The notes under the pieces were generated by a model. It worked only from the letters and a program-made list of their open reading frames with translations, was not told the origin of the DNA and did no database searches. Below are positions 1-11,482 of a stretch of DNA of 64,000 nucleotides, piece by piece. The translations under genes and the position numbers were made by a program. This stretch comes from Synanceia verrucosa. Its lineage: Eukaryota > Chordata > Actinopteri > Perciformes > Synanceiidae. The stretch lies in contig CM056565.1 in assembly GCA_029721515.1 (NCBI GenBank), positions 12,340,742-12,404,741 of the forward strand. The letters are read 5' to 3'. The stretch's first letter is position 1; every line of letters starts with the position of its first letter.

Positions 1-116
1 ATGTCTATTTTTGTTTGCTCCACTATCTGTCAGAAGATGCCACTCTCTTAACCTGGTCTCTTGTTTCTTTTTGTGTTTTTTTTTTTCTTCCAACTGTCAA
101 CCCTCTGCAATGGCAG

Positions 117-140
117 AGCATCTTGGGATTGAATTTATGG
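117..140 (+). other. nrg2: 24-nt alternatively used stalk microexon of nrg2
   Basis: A pyrimidine-rich tract and AG at 115-116 precede exactly 24 bases. These encode KHLGIEFM with a split codon at each end, and a GTATGG donor follows at 141. In neuregulins this short exon sits between the EGF-beta exon and the AEELY stalk exon and is included or skipped, which changes the stalk length near the shedding site. The frame fits the next exon at 1656 (..ATGG|AGGCAGAG..). Confidence 0.85.
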
Positions 141-3100
141 GTATGGAACAATCCATTTTGACTCTCAGTCCTAGCATAGCCACTAAATAGATGTCCTCCG
201 TTTTGACTTGCTCCCGTTCCGTCTGTGGTTTGAACTGTTAATCATATCGTCCCACAATTAACCAGTCAATCTCTCAGCTGATCGTACCGTAACCCATTTG
301 AATGATGAACCCTCAACCGATGCAACCGATCCTCCATCAATCATCATTAACATGGATGTCATCACCTGCGCCTCTCATACATGTGCAATGGAAAAGCAGA
401 ACTATTAACTGAGTTTCCATCTCACAGTAGCATACTTTCCCTTTTGGACTGATTTCTGTTTCCTCGTTATGTCTGTAACAAGCATGATGTATCATGTTTG
501 TAGCTCCTACTTTTCTTACCTTATCTTTCAAACTCAATCTGTCCAGTCTTTTTAGTCTCATCATGCCTCCAGTGTCCCTCTTTACCCATGACATGCCATC
601 CCTGTCCTTTTATTTATGTGTGATCTTGTTTCTTGCATCACCCCGTCGTTGGCTTAGCTGAAATGTAACTTTGAAGTATGAAACATAATATCTGTGTTAC
701 TGGTTTGAATTCAAGGAGTAGATGCTGTGATGTGAGCATGCGATGCTGTATTTAGAACCTACAGTCATGTTTTTTTCCTTCCATCTGCTGCTATTTCCAT
801 CCTCCTTCGTTGTTAGCTTTTCCAGAAAAGCACTTCAGTGGTTGAGAGTGAATGCTAAAGGTGTCATGGTCTTGTAATTATTCAAATATTGTGTTGTTAC
901 ACCAGCACATGCATAAGATTTATTTACTGTGTCATAAACTCTATCCAAATGGGTATGCCGATGTAAAATGGCTGCTTCAGACGGAAGCAGTTGCACAAAT
1001 TCAATTCATTTCTTTATTACATTATTTATCAGGGACCATGCTACCTCTCTGCCTCATCATTTCCTCCAGGGATGTAAAGAGTCTGGCTCAACCTCACAAC
1101 AAGCTCTTCTCTGGAAAAGCAAAAAGCATCAGTCAAGATTCCTCCAGTTTTATATTTAATGATATTTAATTTAAAAGTATACTCTTGTTTCATAATTTAC
1201 TGTAATATAAGAAATGTGTTTACTGAATGCCTGAGCAGATGAAGACTTCTGTAAGTGAATGAGACACCAAATGTGCACTGATGCTATCTCGCCGCCTCTA
1301 CTAGCCCGAACATTTACAGGATCGTATATAATTTGAAATTACTTAGAGTTTTCGAGGACGCAGTGGCTTAATAGATCAGTCTAACTCTGCCCTGCCCCCA
1401 CCCATGACGCCTTACTGCAGCGCAGGCAGCAGCAGCATCTGTTGTATTTGTGATTATGTGCGAGGAAAGGTTTGACTGTGAAGTGAGTTTTCAGGGAAGA
1501 GAGGACGAAGCTTCATACTGCTCAGCATTTAGTAAAGAAAAAGAAAGATTTACAGTGAAAGAAAAGTGGCAGCTTGCACCTTCAAGACACTAATTTTTTC
1601 CCTGTTATTTCTCTGTGTGTGTGCGTCTGTGTATTTGTGGGTTTGATGTTGACAGAGGCAGAGGAACTCTACCAGAAAAGAGTCCTGACAATCACGGGTA
1701 TTTGTGTGGCTCTGTTGGTGGTGGGCATCGTGTGTGTGGTTGCCTACTGTAAAACCAAGTAAGTCCTGCTGACGAATGATCAGCTTTTGTTGCCTTTTTC
1801 TTTCAGACACATGCATTTTAGTAAAGAATAACTGTGTAATTAAACTGATATTGTACTGCTTGCAGTGCCAGTAATAGGTATAGGTTGGAGTAATAGATTA
1901 CTGTGTCTACCTTTTTAAAATGTATTTTCTTTATTATTTCTGTAATGAAATGTGTTGCTACATCAATTAAATAATACACAATTAAATCATTACTTAAGGC
2001 ATTTTGATTTAAAAAAATACTTTATGCAACAGGAAACAAAGAAAGAAGATGCACAATCATCTGCGACAAAACATGTGTCCAGAACATCCCAATCGTAACC
2101 TTGCTAACGGACCCAATCACCCAGGACCAGGCCCAGAGGAAATCCCTATGGTAGACGTGAGTTTCTGAGAGGATTCCTAACGTTATTAAAGTACACGCGC
2201 ACAGATGTACACCAAATGGTTTTACACTCAGTTATATAATCAAAGCTTTTTTTTCCATCTGCCAAATCCATTTTTCCCCAACACAGTACATATCAAAGAA
2301 TGTCCCCGCAACTGAACGAGTCATACGGCCTGCAACAGAGGGATCGTTCCCTGCCAGCCATGCCTCTTCCAGATCTCACAACTCTTCCACACGAGCCCAT
2401 TCATCAACTCACAGGTAAGTGAGCACCCTCACACCTGCCTTGCATTCAGCGCTTTCCTTTTATTTAAATCCAGAATCTCACACAAACTCATTTTTAGCTG
2501 GTTAAACTCCCTGCCTCAGGAAACAGGTGTGTTGATAGTCAAGCCTCTTTTTGAAAAGTCATACTTCATTGTGTGGAAAAAAAAAAAATAAAATAATCGC
2601 ACTGGGATACGCCGTGGGTGTGTGTGCGTCTTTGACACCTTTTTTTAATTTGTCAGACACGAGGAGCGGACATGGAGCCTGGAACATTCTGACAGCATCC
2701 TCTCCGACTCGCCGGGAATGATGTCATCATCTGTGGGGACCAGTAAATGCAGCAGTCCAGCGTGCATGGAGGCACGGGCCCGGCGAGCTGCACACTGTGG
2801 TTACTCTGACCCCCATCGGCCGGGCCTGCAGTACGGAGACTCTTTCGACTCGCTGGGAGACTCTCCGCACAGCGACAGGTGGGAAACGGGCCCGCAGGGC
2901 TGATATGGCTCTGGGTTTGTTTGAACATTTTGAGAAGTTTGCTCTCTCTCTACTGGTTCTCTCTCAGCCTCGAGAGGCCAGTCAGAGCACTCTGAGAGAC
3001 TCAGTGGAAACTGACACACAGCAGGCATGATGATGAAATACGCCAAGGTAGGCAAGAGTGAAAAACAGTGCTTGTGTGCTTCACTGGGAACTCGTCATAG

Positions 3101-6100
3101 CATAGAGCTACTGTCACCTTATTCCATGGCCAGTATGTAATTCTGATTGGATTCCCCATTAGTTCCCCTGAAGGAGCAATGCAACATTTGGGGATGTACA
3201 CTTATTTGCCATCTTTCCCAGATGCTGTTTCATCTTTCTACAAGATCTTTCTCAGAGAAAGGACAAAGAAACAGTAGAAGAAGGACTCCAAAGCTGGCTA
3301 TACTTCTCTACCAAAGGCACAGAGATCTCCTCATGCCACTCTGGGCAAAATTGTAGACAAGCATATTTCCCAAAATGTCAAAGTGCTCCTTTAACACGAA
3401 CCAAAACGTGACAGCTCAAACGCATCTGGTTCACTCCAAATAACGTGTCTTCCACGTGCGCTCTATTTCAGTAGCACTTCATGTCACTCATGGCCTGGAT
3501 TTCAACTTGCTTTTTAAGTGCCTAAGATAAACCCCCTGATTTTGTTATAGGGCCCAATAGTGATCCTCCAAATCCCAAAATGCTCTCCCAGCTCGTTGCT
3601 GATGTTTTGAATTCCAACACATTTAACAGCGAAGCATCCATCACTCAACAAACCTGCATTAGCTTTGAACTGGGAGGAAGTTCGGGGATATGGGCACACG
3701 ATTGGACCCTATAGTAAAATTATGGAGTGTAGCGTAAGCATCAGCGCAACACACACAAAACCAGTCAGTTGGTATTTTTGCTAAAGGTACACATTTTTTT
3801 GAGGGTGATGGCGCAGTTAAGTGGAGGAAGTACCCTTTAATTAAAGACCCTGTGTTTAACGTTTGAAAAAGCATGCTACAGCTATCTAGATGAGCTCACT
3901 CTTTGTTTTACATCTTCAGAATCAGTATTAACCCTGATGTCTTCACTTGATTATGCTGTGCAGCAGCTAATCCATTTCAAATGAGTCACCTTTAGAAAAA
4001 GATAAAACTATACGCTGAGAGCTTAGTGGAAGTTAAGCAGAAGGCTGGAAGATAAAGTGCCCAATGAAAACCACATAAGATCCCATGGAGAGGACAGCAT
4101 GATATCCAGATGATAGATCTCCCAAAATCTGAGCCATGGTGGCCACAAAGCAGACATCCTTTAATGAGATTATTAACAAACAAAAAAGGGGTCACATTCT
4201 CAGACAAGCAGGATGTCTGAAATAAACAGTTGCACAAGTTTGCCGTGCTGTAACAAACAATTGATTGTGCAAGTGCAAAAAGTGTCCTCTATTTAAATAT
4301 TTCAAATTTGCACTGGCCCCAGGTTTGAAGCCGTTTTTCCATCCCCTAAACAAAAAGTGGAAATGAAAACAAATCTTGGTCAAATGCATAAAAACTACAT
4401 TTATTAAAAAAAAGTAAATAAAAATAAAAAAAATAGTGGCCTCATATCATCTGCAGCAAAGGTGCAACTGGATGAGCCAACTGGTGCCTGTCTGGCTTTT
4501 GGCCGAACAGGATTCCATTAGTAATACAGGATTAAGTACACTCAGACACACTTAAGGCACACTTAGGACCAGATGTAGACCTCACATACACTAACCATTA
4601 CCATGTCAGCAAAATGCTTATTTGAGTTGGTGAATATGTAGATGACAGTCAAAGACATCCCAGACAAGATGTGTCTTGCCCATTATCTGCTTGAGCTGTG
4701 AGGTATCGCCAACGCTAGCATCCAACAGTCATGTGTGCAGCACGAACAGGGCAATGAGTTGTTATGCAGATCCAGATTGCATAACCAACATCCCCAGGTA
4801 ACAAGAGTGTCTTTCATCATGGCAACAGCGCCTGCTTCAGCTGAATCAGTAGTGCTGTAATAACACCACAAACACTACAAGGTGCTTTTCATTCATGTTT
4901 AGTTGGTGGGTAGTTGTGATATTATGACTGTAGGAGAACCAAACTGATAACGTACGTTTCATGTTGAGCCAATCCAAATTTGTGCCACAAGTATTTAAAG
5001 TGGAGGAGGGATAGAAGAGTGGCAACCATGACAACTGAGCGTGAGGCCCAGAGAAAACACACTTCAAAATGTGCCGGCACATCTCTAGCAACGCTTTTCA
5101 GGCAGTTTGTCCAAGTAGAGTTACTGTCGCACAAATTAGTGCTTTATTTCGACAGCCCTACCTATACGACTACTCAGTGAGCTCATTGTGCAGCGATAAG
5201 GAGCTGGTTATGGTCTGCACGGTGATCATCCTATACACCAACATAATAAAACACACAAAGTGTTGCTTCATCGTAAGGTTAATATAAATAAAAGACCAGT
5301 AAAGTAAAATGTAAATCTGAGTAAAAAACTTGAAGGGTATTATAAAGTCAGACACTCGGTTGGCCGGCGATCTTGTTGGTCAGGTTGGTCCAGAGGCTGG
5401 GATTTCACTCAAACTGCATGGGACTGCTGCAAATACTGTTGATCAAATTCAAAATGTACTCTTTCCTGGAACTTGAATGACTGGATCCATGTCTGAAATC
5501 TGAATGACTTTTGCAAAGCACCAACATCATACAAGGATTTCAACAAAAGAAGTGGATCTGGAGTAGATCCCTGGGGGACACCACTGGAATATTTTGCAAT
5601 ATTGAAAGAATGTCACTAGTCAGGACATATTTTAGAAAGTACCCAGTGTGCAAACTCCAGCAGTTCAGCTCAAAGCTATGTATGGAAAACTATTTTTTTT
5701 TTTTGCCTTGGATATTTTATTGCCCGTTTATAACTTGCCAGTAACTTGGGTGTGATGTTTCATTCAGTTCACAGAGTGAAACATTTGCACTGTTTTCCCT
5801 GCACTCCACTTCTTTCTCATCTTTGCTCTTCTGTACATAACTATTTACCCCCCCTCTATTCGCTGCAGGTACGTGTCAGCCCTGACGACACCAGCCCGCC
5901 TCTCGCCGGTGGATTTCCATTACTCATTGCCCTCGCAGGTGCCTACCTTCCAGATCACATCCCCCAATGCCAGCCATGCCATGTCTCTCCCTCCTGCTGT
6001 CCACAACCCCTACCCTCTGGAGGACGACCAGCCTCTGCTGCGCCGCTACCAGGTGCCACTTCACGACACCCAGTGCCAGGAGCCGTACCGGCAGCAGCGT

Positions 6101-6523
6101 CGCACCTATCTAAATGACAGCAGGGGCAGCCTGCCCTCCAGCCCCTACCGGCTGGCTAAAGAAGAAGACTATGAGACCACCCAGGAGTATCTCTCCTCTC
6201 GGGAGCAACCAAAGAGAAGTGGGTCCAGTGGAACTGGTAGCCGGCGCTGGCGGAGATCCAGACTGAACGGCCACGTGGCCCCACGTGGATACGAAGCATC
6301 TCGGGACTATGGGTCTCGAAGCTGCCTAACAGATAGTGAGTCAGAGGAGGACGGTGAGAGCACGCCCTTCCTCAGTATGCAGAACATGAACGCCGAGCCG
6401 TCCACCATCTACAGGCAGGCGGACAGTCGGACTTCTCACTCATCGGGGCGCCACAGTGGGCATGGCAACATGCACACAAGACTTACACACTCTCGCTCCA
6501 AACCGGACAATACACCCCATTAA
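117..6523 (+). CDS. nrg2: neuregulin-2, 3' part of gene (6 exons, partial)
   Basis: This is the C-terminal part of a membrane-anchored EGF-family growth factor precursor; neuregulin-2 signals through ErbB3/ErbB4. Exons: 117-140, 1656-1758, 2033-2156, 2287-2414, 2657-2878 and 5869-6523. All introns are GT..AG, the phases join without a break, and the stop is TAA at 6521-6523. The 1256 coding bases give about 417 residues. In order they encode the juxtamembrane stalk (KHLGIEFM then EAEELYQKR), one transmembrane helix (VLTITGICVALLVVGIVCVV), a basic stop-transfer segment (KQRKKMHNHLRQN) and a long cytoplasmic tail. Tail segments LSPVDFHYSL and RRWRRSRLNG match NRG2 rather than NRG1 as I remember the families. 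The Ig and EGF exons lie upstream of the window. Which teleost paralogue (a or b) it is cannot be told. Family identification is strong. Confidence 0.93.
141..1655 (+). other. nrg2 intron between microexon and transmembrane exon
   Basis: This intron has a donor GTATGG at 141 and an acceptor ending GACAG at 1655. I see no further exon, RNA gene or recognisable mobile element in it. The short open frames here have no recognisable product. Confidence 0.7.
2879..5868 (+). other. nrg2 last intron, with fragments of old repeats
   Basis: This 3.0 kb intron runs from GTGGGA at 2879 to GCTGCAG at 5868. It contains a fragment of a common teleost repeat near 3160-3260. A stretch ending in ATTTCGACAGCCC near 5130-5160 resembles a DNA-transposon end also seen near 52.07 kb. 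No coding exon was recognised. Confidence 0.55.
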
Positions 6524-7124
6524 AGAGTGAAAATGAACCAACGAAAAATCAATATAGTATAGACCTGCATCTATAAGAAATATTTTTATTTTATATAACT
6601 GACAGATATTCTAAACAAATGAAATATTTATTTTCATTTTAGCAAAAGTTGTCTACTAGTTAACAGCAAAGACTTTTTTATAGGGAAAACTCTATTTATA
6701 TGTACATTTTGATTTACAGCATAAAAAGATGTGCCAGTTTTTTCACGACGTTTAAAAAAAAATAGAGTAATATTGTGGTGCCTTTTGCTGTATGCCGATG
6801 CCAGAGGGCCAGTGGAGGTTTTTGTAGCCTTTCTTATATGGACGCCTCATTTTTTATACACGTTTTGCGTTTTTTTGTTCCTCTCTGGTTTTACTTTCTT
6901 TTCAAGTTGCATTCTTTGAGGAGTCTAGCCCCACTGGAACATAACCCCTTCCATGTCACGCAATATAAACCACTTCAACATAAAGTGTATGTTTACATTA
7001 CTATGATTCGCCTGTAGGGTTTATGATTTGGGAACTAATAGGACGCCTGATAAATACAGTGTAGATCCTTGTCGCCCTCTGACTACAGAGAGAGATTGTG
7101 TGGTTGTATACGTGTGTTTAAATG

Positions 7125-7126
<2 letters not shown>

Positions 7127-7157
<31 letters not shown>
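7127..7157. repeat. (GT)n microsatellite
   Basis: About 15 uninterrupted TG units lie in the presumed nrg2 3' UTR. Confidence 0.95.
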
Positions 7158-7160
<3 letters not shown>

Positions 7161-8822
7161 CATGTCAGTCTGCTTGCATGTATTTGTGATTGTTAGACGA
7201 ATTGCATTGTTTGTTGTGGTGACATGGAGTGTGTCTCCTGGTGTCTCAGCAGAGCTGACAGAGGCAGAACAGTGATAGGAGGACAGGTGAGGCTGCTGTA
7301 GGCTGCTGTATGTTATGCAGGTCATTGTTTGATGTGTTTACAGCTATTCTGCCCCTTTCCTAACTAACACCACCCCCCTTTTATTTTTTGTTTAATTTCC
7401 CAGCAGGTTTTTCCTCATGTTAGTCTGTTATGAGGCCAACAAACACAGGGTGACCCCTGCCGTCAGAGGTGATGGCAAAAAAAAAAAAAGAGATTGCATC
7501 TGTTTTCACTTAAATTGGCCCCTAATCCCACGCCTCATCATCCTTCTGTGTCCATTCTGTTTTTGTGGCTGGCGTTAAAAGGCCACACAGTGTCTCAGGA
7601 TTTCCACATTCCCCTCCCACCTTCAACCCCGTTCACCTTCTTCCTCAACATAAGGTCTACCTAAGACTGAGGTTCTCAGATAATGAAGGCCTACACGTTA
7701 ACATACAGCCTACCAGTTCCTCATTCACTCCCACAGAGAGAGAAGGAAAGCAGCTCAGTGCAGGAGCGTCCAGAGCAAACTAGACAATATCAGTGAAATA
7801 GCTGTGAAACTTGGAGGATCATACAATGCAAAAATATGCAAACTTTCTATTTTGCTGTTTGATTACATCATTTTCTAAGAGAGGTGACTGTCGTGTGTTG
7901 TGTGTGAAAATGTGATGCCTAATAGTGTAAAATGAAATAACATGATATAAATGCATATTTACATGAGTTAGTTTTTAAAGCCATTATGCAGCCATTTATA
8001 ACGTTGTCAGCCTTTCTTGTTCACATACTAACGTCCATCGAATGACTGTGTCCACGACTTGTTTCGTTAGGCCACTCCACTTTACGTGCACACTTCCAAG
8101 CAACGTCAAATAGCATCCACATAGTGTCTCCTCCTCCAATAGTACCTTGTACTGCTTCGTCTTGTCTGACAGATGGAAATTGCCTCCATAAGTGGTAATA
8201 ATTTAAACATTTAAACCCCCTGTCCTCCACTGAAGGAAAAACAAATATATCAATTCAAACCTGTGGCTCAGTGAAAGGGAACAGCTGATGTTTCATCACT
8301 GTTGTATGTTTCTGCTCCTTGTTTAAAAAAAAAAAAAACACAACTATGCTGAATTATCAAATTACTATTGGTTAAAAAAACTCATATCAGAGGATTGATC
8401 TGCAATTCTAACTGCTATATGGTAAATGCACGGTGGTATTGTCACAGAGAAAGGTTTTTGGTCACACCTCACTTGCAGATATTTCATTGAGTTTCTCACC
8501 TCTAATTTTGTATGTCTGAAAAATGCAAAAGAAGACAGTGCTCCTCTAGTTGAAATATGATACACCCTTCACTTCACCTGATGGAGACACTGCCAGGCTC
8601 GCCTGCCAGTCTCTTCTGTTTAATTCTATGACCCCTCCCCACCCCCATCCCCTCACCTGACCCCCCCCCCTCGCTTGAAACGTTTGAACACCTCTTCTCT
8701 GCATGTCCTTGTGGTCACGGTTAGATGGGTGCATGGTTAAAAAAAAAAAAAAAAAAGAGAAAAAAAAAGCAGCAGACAATTCTTTTCCAGTCAGTGAAAG
8801 TGTATTTCATTTAACATTCAGC

Positions 8823-8944
8823 AATAAAAAAAGAACCTTTCCCCCCCATGTCATTCCTGAAATATGCTAGAAAAAAGTGCGAGATTGTCATAGATTGTAA
8901 AATAAAATGAAAAATGAATCCACCTGTTCATATGAGAAAATAAA
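8823..8944 (+). terminator. cluster of AATAAA poly(A) signals, probable end of nrg2 mRNA
   Basis: Three plus-strand AATAAA hexamers occur at 8823-8828, 8901-8906 and 8939-8944, the first such cluster at the end of a long AT-rich 3' region. Assignment to nrg2 is inferred from strand and position. Confidence 0.45.
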
Positions 8945-9380
8945 TCTTTATTCATATCATTTTACGATGCAGTTATTTCTGTAGAATGCTTCGCTGTGCA
9001 CACATCAAATCTGACTGTGATATTTGTTTTGGTGATTGGGGTTAGGGTTATAGATTATTATATATTTGTTATATATTATTATAACTCTTCTACATGGTGG
9101 TCGTGCTGTCTGAAGCTGTAGCTCATACAGGAAGTGCCAGACACACAAAAACACACATCTTGTATGAGAGATGAGCATTGTGATGTTACAGAACTTTTTA
9201 AAAGAAGGTAGAAAAAACATTTACTGGTTGTTACAAAATGTTTTTATTGCTGATCCTCCCAAACTGAGAGTAAATATTCAGAAATATTCAGCTGATTAAA
9301 ATGTAAAATATGGAGAAGCATTCAACAGGATATTCTTGGTTGACAAATTTAAAATCTGCTTCTGCATCAGCATGGACTGA

Positions 9381-9394
9381 CCACTAGATGGCGA
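9381..9394 (+). promoter_or_regulatory. CTCF-like core motif
   Basis: CCACTAGATGGCGA fits the vertebrate CTCF core (CCASYAGRKGGCRS) at 13 of 14 positions. It lies between convergent genes, where insulators are plausible. Occupancy cannot be judged from sequence. Confidence 0.4.
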
Positions 9395-10212
9395 CACAAC
9401 AGCAAAGCTTATAACTGACACGTGCCTCCTCTGTCATGGTGAGTGGTGTTCAATAATATTTCCTCAGTTAATAAAAACACACTTATAATAGATAATAAAC
9501 AAGGTGTTTATGGGAATGAGATGGCAACTTCAACACAGTTTAATCAATTCTGAAAATACAGTTATTTCCACATTATCTTGTGACATTGAACTCTAGTAGC
9601 AACTTAATGTCACCATATTAAATATCACCTTAAAATATTACGTTATTCTTAGTCATTCACAGCATGTAGGGTCACTCTACTGAGCGTTAAACAACTGCTG
9701 AGTGTGGTTGTTGTCGTTGTAGTTTTTCTTTCACTTCTGTCCCCAGGAGAGTCATGTTGAATCCAGAGCATGAAACAAGGTCACCGAGTAAAAACTGCAA
9801 ATTGCAGTTTTTCTCATAGCAGTCATCCCCAGAGGAGTGACGTCCATAACAAAAACCCTCCTCTTCAGTCATACTCTACTGCATCTTTCAGAGCAGGTTA
9901 AAATAAACCCACATGTATTCATTGACCATATGGACGCATGTGATGTTTAATGGTTTGTCATCAGATGACCTGCAGATATTGTCCAGACCGTGTGAGAGAC
10001 TCAAGTGTTTAATATTTAAAGAGTGAGTGACATTTCACCTTCTTTATTGGGAGCCAGAGGTGCTCGTGTGAACAAGTTAAACAGTAAAGTAAATCTGGAG
10101 TTGTACCTGGGATGTCTAAGTGATAATAATACAACACTTTTTTCTTTACTCGTTCACTCATTTCTCAGCCTCCTGCTCAGTCACCGTGTCTCAGTTGTTG
10201 TATTTCTGTCTC

Positions 10213-10226
10213 CCATCAGGGGGCGC
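10213..10226 (+). promoter_or_regulatory. CTCF-like core motif
   Basis: CCATCAGGGGGCGC fits the CTCF core at 13 of 14 positions, in the same orientation as the motif 0.83 kb upstream. It abuts a truncated SINE-type repeat, so it may have arrived with, or simply flank, that repeat. Confidence 0.35.
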
Positions 10227-10239
10227 TGCCTTTATCTAC

Positions 10240-10400
10240 ATCCATCCATCCATCCATTTTCTACCTCTTAGGGTGAAAGGCAGGGTACACCCTGGACAAG
10301 TCTCCAGTTCATCACAGGCCACATAGAGACAGACAACCACTCACACTCACATTCATACCTACGGTCAAATTAACCTAATGCCTTCATCCATAGTTCGGTT
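10240..10400 (-). repeat. truncated relative of the tRNA-headed SINE at 13.3 kb
   Basis: The (ATCC)n run followed by ATTTTCTACC, then ACACCCTGGACAAG, CACATAGAGACAGACAACCA and AACCTAAT, parallels the tail half of the element at 13317-13655. The tRNA-like head is missing. Truncation at the head end is typical of retroposed copies. Confidence 0.7.
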
Positions 10401-10628
10401 CAAATCCTTCATTTATTACCAAACAGATTTAATATGTGACAGCTGAGAGTGTCCAGTCTTATTTATACAGTAAATAATGGGCCTTTAATGCCAAATCACA
10501 CCAGGTTCCATAGTAAGAAAGGGAAAGTCACACAGCACTGTCTCTGTATTTAATGCACAATCATACTTTTTACATTTTGTTTTTCAGGATAACTGGGCTA
10601 TCAGAATATGCTCACTAAGCTGCACACA

Positions 10629-10634
10629 TTTATT
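10629..10634 (-). terminator. candidate poly(A) signal of slc22a6l
   Basis: TTTATT on the plus strand reads AATAAA on the minus strand. It lies about 0.85 kb downstream of the slc22a6l stop and is the first such hexamer I found in that direction. Weak evidence on its own. Confidence 0.35.
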
Positions 10635-11482
10635 CAGATCACATGTTGCACAATGGAAACGAGACTTTTGACACACAAATTATAAACGTTTCTTTCAGTC
10701 GAGTCTCTCTTTGAGCCGAGGTCCTCCTGTATCCGTACAACACGGTAATTAATTCCTGCTCATTTCATAATCACTAAATTAAAAAAAAAGAATAAAAAAG
10801 ATGCCAAATAAAATATCTATAAGAGAAATAACAACTATACATATATATATATACATCCATGGATTTGATGAAAGGGCACAATAGATTATCTACATGTTAT
10901 TCACCTTATTTACTACATCATACGTCATATTCTACTCATTATTTCAGTACAGATCTACATGACACTGGGACAATCACTTATTTGTGGCATTTCATTCAGT
11001 TCATTCAATCATTTTTTTTCATTGTGTCAAAAGAAATACTGTTGTTCCAAGTAGGATTACAGACCAGACGATGCAGAAGCCATTTAAAAAGTGAATGTCA
11101 CGGTCCAGAGATATTCTGAAAATAGTACAGGATTGTATAACCTATTAAATAATAAGAAGTTAAAACAGTGTGAAAGCATAGCTTAGAGTGTAACCAGTGT
11201 AGGACATATATAACCTAGATAGTGTTTTTTTTAACACATTATATTAAGCATATAAAACAGAATTGTCCCCAAAGCACCTGTATAACAACAGTAGGTCTGA
11301 TTGATTGCAACTATTCATTTCACTGTATTGACCTGTCCAAAAATAACATTACACCTCCATTTGTCCAGCAGTCATACCACTCAATAAACGATGTGGAAAA
11401 CATAAAAAGATCGGAGTAAAAGCAGCAGCACCCACTTTCATTAACATGACAGCAAAGACATCAGGAAAAAAGATGGATGCCC

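Larger units (their letters stand above)
6524..8960 (+). other. nrg2: nrg2 3' untranslated region (extent inferred)
   Basis: AT-rich DNA follows the stop codon. It contains a (GT)n tract at 7127-7157 and C-rich runs near 8640-8675. No other gene is seen. The end is inferred from a cluster of poly(A) signals at 8823-8944; earlier cleavage is possible. Confidence 0.5.
8961..10628. other. convergent intergenic region between nrg2 and slc22a6l
   Basis: AT-rich DNA lies between the presumed 3' ends of two convergent genes. It holds two CTCF-like motifs (9381 and 10213) and a truncated SINE-type repeat (10240-10400). No coding signal was recognised. Confidence 0.6.

Noticed and set aside
117..6523. 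neuregulin-1 rather than neuregulin-2
   Set aside because: The stalk and transmembrane exons are similar in both, but the tail segments LSPVDFHYSL, RRWRRSRLNG and TSKCSSPAC follow NRG2.
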